A stretch of 10,514 bases of DNA from assembly GCA_018711775.1 (NCBI GenBank), contig DVHV01000117.1:1-10514 (forward strand), in the 5' to 3' direction. Under the pieces are notes generated by a model that was not told the DNA's origin, searched no databases, and saw only the letters and a program-made list of their open reading frames with translations. This document shows positions 6,091 to 10,514 of this stretch, one piece after another (position 1 is the stretch's first letter; every line of letters starts with the position of its first letter). The DNA comes from Candidatus Onthocola stercoravium. Lineage in GTDB: Bacteria; Bacillota_I; Bacilli_A; RF39; UBA660. The translations under genes and the position numbers were made by a program.

Positions 6091-7338
6091 ATGGATTCTA
6101 AAATTATAGAAAGAACTGAATACTTAAAAATGCTTATCAACAGGAAAAATAATGGATTAATTAAGATTATTACAGGTATAAGACGTTGTGGCAAATCTTT
6201 TTTGTTAGATCCCATTTTTAAAAACTATTTGCTTGCTTCGGGAACTCCAGAAGATCATATCATTAAGTTAAGTTTAGATGACATAAATAATGAACAATAT
6301 TTAGATGCTCATGCTTTAAATGAGTATATATTATCACAAATCGTTGATAATGATAATTATTATATTCTTTTAGATGAAATTCAAATGGTTCCAAATTTTG
6401 AATTAGTTTTAAATGGATTATTATATAAAAGGAATTTAGATATTTATGTAACTGGTAGTAATTCTAGATTTTTATCAAGTGATATTATTACAGAATTTAG
6501 AGGTCGCGGGGATCAGATAAGAATATACCCTCTTTCTTTTAAAGAATTTTTAGGTGCATTCAACGGAGATAAATATAGCGCTTGGAATGAATATCTAACC
6601 TATGGAGGAATGCCTTTAATTTTGAATCAGCAGACCGAAGAACAAAAAAGTAAATATTTAAAAGACTTATTTGAGCTAACTTATAAAAAAGATATAGTTG
6701 AAAGAAATAATATTAGTAAAGATGATATTTTTGATTCCCTTATAGATATGTTAGCTTCTTCAGTAGGTTCTTTAACTAATCCACAGAAACTTTATAATGC
6801 ATATATTAGCAATGGCATTAAAAATATATCTAAAAATACTTTATATTCTTATATTGACTACTTGTTAGATTCATTTTTAATCGAAAAAGCTCAAAGATAT
6901 GATATTAAAGGAAAAACTTATATTACTACTCCACAAAAATATTATTTTGCAGATATAGGACTTAGAAACGCGAGACTTAATTTTAGACAAATTGAAGAAA
7001 ATCACTTAATGGAAAATATTATTTATAACGAATTATTAAAACGGGGATTTAATGTTGATGTTGGAGTGGTAGAAATTAGAAATAATAATGAAAATAAACA
7101 ATTAGAAATAGATTTTGTTTGCAATTTAGGAAATAAAAGATATTATATCCAATCAGTATTAGAACTATCTACTAGAGATAAGACAGTTCAAGAAGAAAGA
7201 CCATTTATGAATATACATGATAATTTCAAAAAAATACTTATAGTAAAAGGGGATTTTAAACCTTGGTATACTGAAGAAGGAATATTAGTATTATCATTAT
7301 TTGATTTTTTACTAAATGAAAATAGCCTAGAATTCTAG
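6091..7338 (+). CDS. AAA_14/DUF4143 ATP-binding protein
   Basis: The protein has 415 residues and two recognisable parts. The N-terminal AAA-type domain has Walker A GIRRCGKS (29-36), Walker B LLDEIQ (93-98, acidic pair 95-96), TGSNS (121-125, sensor-1-like), FRGRG (136-140) and PLSFKEF (147-153). The C-terminal part, about 200-400, fits DUF4143, including EIDFV (339-343) followed by YYIQS. This resembles a PD-(D/E)xK nuclease fold, but the usual catalytic lysine is not evident (IQS), so nuclease activity is doubtful. The family is common in multiple copies in gut bacteria and its biological role is poorly defined. A strong AGGAGG (6081-6086) sets the start. The gene is monocistronic, flanked by opposing genes, with sampled stretches at about 17-23% G+C, consistent with acquisition though not proof. 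No toxin, antitoxin or substrate gene sits beside it. Confidence 0.9.
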   Translation: MDSKIIERTEYLKMLINRKNNGLIKIITGIRRCGKSFLLDPIFKNYLLASGTPEDHIIKLSLDDINNEQYLDAHALNEYILSQIVDNDNYYILLDEIQMVPNFELVLNGLLYKRNLDIYVTGSNSRFLSSDIITEFRGRGDQIRIYPLSFKEFLGAFNGDKYSAWNEYLTYGGMPLILNQQTEEQKSKYLKDLFELTYKKDIVERNNISKDDIFDSLIDMLASSVGSLTNPQKLYNAYISNGIKNISKNTLYSYIDYLLDSFLIEKAQRYDIKGKTYITTPQKYYFADIGLRNARLNFRQIEENHLMENIIYNELLKRGFNVDVGVVEIRNNNENKQLEIDFVCNLGNKRYYIQSVLELSTRDKTVQEERPFMNIHDNFKKILIVKGDFKPWYTEEGILVLSLFDFLLNENSLEF

Positions 7339-7347
7339 GTTATTTTT
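7321..7347. terminator. Bidirectional terminator shared by the ATPase gene and metK
   Basis: A 10-bp stem (AATAGCCTAG 7321-7330 with CTAGGTTATT 7335-7344, one G-T pair, AATT loop) is followed by TTT and an AT-rich tail on the + strand. On the - strand it is followed by TTTTCATTT. The ATPase stop TAG (7336-7338) is inside the 3' arm, and the metK stop starts two bases beyond. The convergent genes therefore share one terminator that overlaps coding sequence. Confidence 0.75.
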
Positions 7348-8368
7348 AATTTGTAAAATGGCCAAATCTTGCTCGTTTTTCATAACAAGTATTAAGTAAG
7401 TTTAGGTCTTTTATAATATTTTGCGGTTGACATTCTTCATATAAACTATCTGGAACTGTTATTTCTCCTTTATCGCTATTTATATATATTCCTAATGGTT
7501 TGGCAATACCAATAGCGTAACTTATTTGAACAGTACACCAATTTAAATTATGCTCTTTTAATACCTTCTTGGCAATTTCTCTAGCTTTATACGCAGCAGA
7601 ACGATCTACTTTGCTGGGGTCTTTACCACTGAATGCACCACCACCGACGGGAGCAAATGAATGATATGTATCAACTACTATCTTACGTCCTGTTAGGCCA
7701 GCATCACCTTGAAATCCACCGATTTGAAACCTACCTGTCGGATTAATTAAAAACTCTTCTATATCAATATTATAATCAGCACAAATATTTTGAATAGCAT
7801 CTTTAATAAGTTTATCTGTAATATCACGATGTTCTTCATCATTTTGATAGGAAACAGTAAAGTATTTTATTTTTTGTAATTTGTTTTTATTATCATAAAG
7901 TCCTGTTATTTGGGCTTTACCATCGGGCATAAGATAAGGACAGCTTTTTCTGGCTTCATCATACCACATACTAAATTTTTGTAAAATTACCATGGCAGTT
8001 GGTAATAATTCTGGAGTATCATTGCAAGCATAACCGAACATCATTCCTTGATCACCTGCACCACCGATTAAATTATTGGTGCCGCGGGCAATATCTGGAC
8101 TTTGGACTCCAAGGTTGTTAATTATTTCATAGTTATCAACATAACCAATATCTTTTAATACACGGTCGATAACTTTAGAGATATCCACATTAGAAGAACT
8201 AGTTACTTCCCCAGTTACAAAAATGCGTCCTTTACCTCCCATTACTTCGATACCACACCTGGAATATTTGTCATCTGCAAGATAAGCATCGAGCAAGGCA
8301 TCACTTATTTGGTCACATACCTTATCTGGATGTCCCCGAAATACAATTTCATTAGAATAAATTTTCAT
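7346..8368 (-). CDS. metK: S-adenosylmethionine synthetase (methionine adenosyltransferase), short form
   Basis: The enzyme makes SAM from methionine and ATP, releasing phosphate and pyrophosphate, as a cytoplasmic oligomer. The 340-residue product has GHPDK (12-16), GAGDQGMMFGY (103-113), DGK (Lys151), INPTGRF (208-214) and GGGAFSGKDPSK (242-253), all family signatures. It is short compared with the usual 380-400: the N-terminus is trimmed, and the chain stops right after ARFGHFTN, without the usual C-terminal extension. The usual SEGHPDK reads FRGHPDK here. The ATG at 8366-8368 is chosen because AAAGGA (8376-8381) lies seven bases upstream and MKIYSNE aligns with the family start. A longer in-frame start at 8440 would lie inside the riboswitch and add an unrelated hydrophobic peptide. 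Expression is controlled by the SAM-I riboswitch upstream. The call is secure; the shortening is unusual. Confidence 0.95.
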   Translation of the reverse strand: MKIYSNEIVFRGHPDKVCDQISDALLDAYLADDKYSRCGIEVMGGKGRIFVTGEVTSSSNVDISKVIDRVLKDIGYVDNYEIINNLGVQSPDIARGTNNLIGGAGDQGMMFGYACNDTPELLPTAMVILQKFSMWYDEARKSCPYLMPDGKAQITGLYDNKNKLQKIKYFTVSYQNDEEHRDITDKLIKDAIQNICADYNIDIEEFLINPTGRFQIGGFQGDAGLTGRKIVVDTYHSFAPVGGGAFSGKDPSKVDRSAAYKAREIAKKVLKEHNLNWCTVQISYAIGIAKPLGIYINSDKGEITVPDSLYEECQPQNIIKDLNLLNTCYEKRARFGHFTN

Positions 8369-8394
8369 AATATTTTCCTTTCTTTTATAAAACC

Positions 8395-8422
8395 AAAAGA
8401 AAAGCAAGTCTAAGAAACTTGC
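8395..8422 (-). terminator. Riboswitch-controlled intrinsic terminator before metK
   Basis: On the - strand GCAAGTTT pairs with AGACTTGC (8 bp including one G-U, loop CTT), followed by TTTTCTTTT. The competing antiterminator is readable: AAGGAACTT (8427-8435, which includes the 3' strand of P1) pairs over nine positions, one a G-U, with AAGTTTCTT (8412-8420). SAM binding stabilises P1 and so frees the terminator. Confidence 0.85.
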
Positions 8423-8431
8423 ATAAAAGTT

Positions 8432-8512
8432 CCTTATCATACGGCTTTAGCACCTAACTAAATAGGTTGCTGTGACTTCATCAGGCCAGTCCCTCCATCA
8501 CTCTTTATAAGG
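8432..8512 (-). promoter_or_regulatory. SAM-I (S-box) riboswitch aptamer
   Basis: The - strand shows the conserved S-box order: AGAG, GGAGGGA (8490-8496), GGCC, TGATGAAG of the kink-turn, CAGCAACC and GGTGCTAAAGCC. P1 is CCTTAT (8507-8512) with ATAAGG (8432-8437). P3 is ACCTA/TAGGT (8452-8467). P2 includes GTGA with TCAC. It lies directly upstream of metK with a terminator between, so high SAM should switch metK off by premature termination. P1 is AT-rich but complete. A tandem TATAAT (8522-8527, 8527-8532) upstream may be its promoter, although no good -35 was found, so readthrough from eno may contribute. Confidence 0.96.
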
Positions 8513-8534
8513 TTTTACCTAATTATATTATATG

Positions 8535-9764
8535 TTATTTTTTTAATTTTTCCTCAATTCTTAACAATCTGTTGTATTTAGCAATTCTTTCACCCCGACA
8601 CATAGAACCAGTTTTTATAAATGGTATAGCCATGCCAACTGCTAAATCAGCAATAAATGTATCTTCCGTTTCTCCACTACGATGAGAAATAATTGTCTTA
8701 TAATTATGTTTCTTGGCTAGCAGTATTGTCTTAGTCATTTCTGTAACTGTACCAATTTGATTAGCCTTCAAAAGAATGGCATTACCAGCATTCATATCGA
8801 TACCTTTTTGTAAGTATTTTTCATTAGTTACAAAGTAATCATCACCAACAATCATTATTTTATCTCCAACTAATGATGTAAATTCTTTTAGAGATTCAAA
8901 ATCATCTTCAAAGAATGGATCTTCAATACTAAGAATTGGATAACGATTAAGTAATTCTTGATAGTATTCAATCAATTCTTTGCTTGTTAAATTACGTCCA
9001 TCAATGCTATAAGTTCCAGTTTCTTTATTATAGGTTTCACTAGCAGCAACATCGAGAGCAATAAATACATCTTCTCCTGGTTTATATCCGGCTTTTTTGA
9101 TGGCTTCAACAATAAACTCTAAGGCCATAGCATTGTTTTCTAAATTCGGAGCAAAGCCACCTTCATCACCAACACCAACACTAAAGTTATTCTTAACAAG
9201 GAGATTTTTTAACTCATGGAATACTTCAGCACCTGCCCGAATTCGTTCATGCATAGTTTTGACAACTGGCACTATCATAAATTCTTGAATATCAATATTA
9301 TTAACAGCATGTTTACCACCATTGATGATATTAATCATCGGTATAGGTAAAGATACACTCTTACTAGAAACATATTCAAACAACTCTTTATTTTCACTCG
9401 CTGCAAGGCACTTAAGACAAGCAAGAGATACACCAAGCATGGCATTGGCTCCAAGATTACTTTTGTTTTCAGTACCATCAAGTTCAGTTAAAATCTTATC
9501 AATAGTTGCTTGATCAGCCTTTTTACCTAAAAGGGCTGGTCTTATAACCTCATTAACATTTTTAACAGCATTAAGTACTCCTTTGCCATTATATCTTTTA
9601 GAGTCATTATCCCTAAGTTCTAAGGCTTCTCTACTACCAGTTGATGCTCCACTAGGAACGCTAGCAGTCCTTGTAATATTGTTATCAAGAGTCATATCAA
9701 CTTCAACAGTAGGATTTCCTCTACTATCTAGAATTTCTCTAGCATGTACTTCTTTTATTAACAT
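8535..9764 (-). CDS. eno: Enolase (phosphopyruvate hydratase)
   Basis: Enolase converts 2-phosphoglycerate to phosphoenolpyruvate in glycolysis; it is cytoplasmic and needs Mg2+. The 409 residues include SRGNPTVEV (14-22), PSGASTG (37-43), GDEGGFAPN (199-207, general acid Glu201), the Mg ligands Asp238 (ALDVA), Glu281 (IEDPF) and Asp308 (VGDD), Lys333 (LLKANQ), HRSGETED (361-368) and the ending RIAKYNRLLRIEE. It is about 15-25 residues shorter than typical. The loop usually reading GGxHADNN is GGKHAVNN here (149-156), with Val for the common Asp; the conserved His152 is kept. The start has GAAGGTGA at 9771-9778. The gene has its own promoter. No terminator separates it from the metK leader, so partial cotranscription is possible. 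Confidence 0.98.
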   Translation of the reverse strand: MLIKEVHAREILDSRGNPTVEVDMTLDNNITRTASVPSGASTGSREALELRDNDSKRYNGKGVLNAVKNVNEVIRPALLGKKADQATIDKILTELDGTENKSNLGANAMLGVSLACLKCLAASENKELFEYVSSKSVSLPIPMINIINGGKHAVNNIDIQEFMIVPVVKTMHERIRAGAEVFHELKNLLVKNNFSVGVGDEGGFAPNLENNAMALEFIVEAIKKAGYKPGEDVFIALDVAASETYNKETGTYSIDGRNLTSKELIEYYQELLNRYPILSIEDPFFEDDFESLKEFTSLVGDKIMIVGDDYFVTNEKYLQKGIDMNAGNAILLKANQIGTVTEMTKTILLAKKHNYKTIISHRSGETEDTFIADLAVGMAIPFIKTGSMCRGERIAKYNRLLRIEEKLKK

Positions 9765-9789
9765 TAATTATCACCTTCTTACAAATATA

Positions 9790-9818
9790 AGTATAACCAA
9801 AGACTTTAATTTTATCAA
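9790..9818 (-). promoter_or_regulatory. eno promoter
   Basis: TTGATA (9813-9818) and TATACT (9790-9795) are separated by 17 bp, each matching consensus at five of six positions. The predicted start is near 9783, giving a leader of about 19 nt with the GAAGGTGA ribosome site. It lies immediately after the terminator of the upstream membrane-protein gene. Confidence 0.65.
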
Positions 9819-9840
9819 GAAAAAAACTGCACTAGGCAGT
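9819..9840 (-). terminator. Short intrinsic terminator of the DUF308 gene
   Basis: On the - strand ACTGC and GCAGT form a 5-bp stem with a CTAGT loop, followed by a run of seven T residues (9820-9826 region). It begins five bases after the DUF308 stop codon. The stem is short but GC-containing and the U-tract is good. Confidence 0.6.
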
Positions 9841-9845
9841 AAAAT

Positions 9846-10427
9846 TTACCAAAATATTTCCATTATTTCTTTGGCTCTTTTTTTAAATAAAATAGTATCA
9901 GATACATTTAAAATTCCAACAATTATTAAGAATGCACCAGATAACTGTGTAAGAGTAAATGCTGAGAATGGATTAAATACAACCATTATTCCTAAAACTA
10001 CTAAGAATATTCCAGTAACAAGAGTTACTAGCCAAGAATCTTCACTTCCACGTTTTAACCAAAGTCCATAATTAACTTTTGTTGCACCATTAATAATTAT
10101 AAATAATCCTAAACAAACTGTTACAAATTCCATTACACTATAAGGATAAAGTATAATTACTACCCCTAAAATAGAATAAAGAACTCCGAAGACAATATTT
10201 AAAGAATATATTTTTGCACCATCTCGATGAAAATATTTATAAACAGCATTTATACCAAATATTAAAATTATTACCCCAACAATAATACCTACGACTTTAT
10301 TAGATACTGTTGGTAAAAATATTAAAACTAGACCAACAATTATCGATAATATAGAAGTAATAAGAGAATAAATAATCATCCTGTTATAAACATTTTCAAT
10401 ACTATTTTTAAATGGAGTTTTTGCCAT
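9846..10427 (-). CDS. DUF308/HdeD-like six-helix membrane protein
   Basis: The 193-residue protein is very hydrophobic with six predicted membrane helices, roughly at 18-38, 44-63, 75-94, 98-117, 133-151 and 157-177, and a basic C-terminal tail (KKRAK). It contains three copies of a two-helix repeat with the pattern G-hydrophobics-P-hydrophobics-G (around G32...P39...G58, G88...P95...G114, G146...P153...G171). This is the signature of the DUF308/HdeD family. HdeD in Escherichia coli is linked to acid resistance, but most DUF308 proteins have no proven function, so none is assigned. The ATG at 10425-10427 has AGGTGAT (10431-10437) just upstream. The gene has its own strong promoter and a terminator, so it is monocistronic, upstream of eno by position only. 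Confidence 0.88.
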   Translation of the reverse strand: MAKTPFKNSIENVYNRMIIYSLITSILSIIVGLVLIFLPTVSNKVVGIIVGVIILIFGINAVYKYFHRDGAKIYSLNIVFGVLYSILGVVIILYPYSVMEFVTVCLGLFIIINGATKVNYGLWLKRGSEDSWLVTLVTGIFLVVLGIMVVFNPFSAFTLTQLSGAFLIIVGILNVSDTILFKKRAKEIMEIFW

Positions 10428-10443
10428 AACATCACCTAATATT

Positions 10444-10471
10444 ATTATACTGAATATTAAAAAGTTGTCAA
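10444..10471 (-). promoter_or_regulatory. Strong promoter of the DUF308 gene
   Basis: A perfect TTGACA (10466-10471) and a perfect TATAAT (10444-10449) are 16 bp apart. The predicted start is near 10437, so the leader is only about 10 nt and begins at the AGGTGAT ribosome site. The remaining bases to the right edge (10472-10514) show no gene or clear signal. Confidence 0.75.
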
Positions 10472-10514
10472 CGGGTGTAAAAAATTTTCCGGGGCAAAAT
10501 AAAAAATAGTGGCT

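Noticed and set aside
6091..7338. The ATPase as half of a toxin-antitoxin or defence system
   Set aside because: No partner gene is adjacent; both neighbours are core metabolic genes on the opposite strand, and the family alone does not support it.
8369..8440. A 24-residue N-terminal extension of MetK from an upstream in-frame ATG
   Set aside because: It overlaps the riboswitch P1 strand, antiterminator and terminator, is hydrophobic and unlike MetK, and the ATG at 8366-8368 has a good AAAGGA site.
9097..9513. Two short + strand open frames inside eno
   Set aside because: They are antisense to a highly conserved coding region and are best explained by codon bias of the real gene.
9583..10071. 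A 162-codon + strand open frame across the eno start and the DUF308 end
   Set aside because: It is antisense to two clear genes, spans their promoter and terminator, and its peptide matches nothing recognisable.
10472..10514. A gene or terminator at the right edge
   Set aside because: No start with a ribosome site, no hairpin with T-tract and too little sequence to judge.

Overview
The window is AT-rich bacterial chromosome with standard genetic code, strong AGGAGG/GGAG-type ribosome binding sites, TTGACA/TATAAT promoters, U-tailed intrinsic terminators and a SAM-I riboswitch. Together these point to a low-GC Firmicute. Several housekeeping proteins are a little shorter than is typical (RecG 663 aa, pyruvate:ferredoxin oxidoreductase 1114 aa, MetK 340 aa, enolase 409 aa). 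Intergenic gaps are short, and some terminators overlap stop codons. An anaerobic, compact-genome Bacilli/Erysipelotrichia-like gut lineage is my inference; no marker gene fixes the taxon.

Left edge (1-371): the last 37 codons of a tyrosine recombinase on the + strand, then a gene-free stretch. That stretch holds 11-bp direct repeats and an inverted repeat that could be an attachment region, followed by a candidate small RNA on the - strand. Next comes recG (- strand) with its own extended -10 promoter. A divergent promoter overlaps that region and drives a second candidate small RNA (+ strand, about 2441-2536) with a clear terminator.

Middle (2555-7338): nifJ/por, a single-chain pyruvate:ferredoxin oxidoreductase (- strand), whose promoter carries a perfect 16-bp palindrome. 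Divergent from it on the + strand is a lone AAA_14/DUF4143 ATPase, preceded by two near-identical 39-40 bp direct repeats that bracket its promoter. The ATPase and metK converge on a shared bidirectional terminator that contains the ATPase stop codon.

Right (7346-10514): metK under a SAM-I riboswitch with a readable terminator and antiterminator, enolase (eno), and a six-helix DUF308/HdeD-like membrane protein, all on the - strand. Eno makes phosphoenolpyruvate, the precursor of pyruvate, and the oxidoreductase turns pyruvate into acetyl-CoA plus reduced ferredoxin, as expected of a fermentative anaerobe. MetK makes SAM, which feeds back on its own riboswitch. RecG repairs stalled replication forks.

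I see no complete undescribed multi-gene system. The least explained elements are the two candidate small RNAs flanking recG, the duplicated repeat at the ATPase promoter, the palindrome at the nifJ promoter, and the possible attachment region at the left edge.
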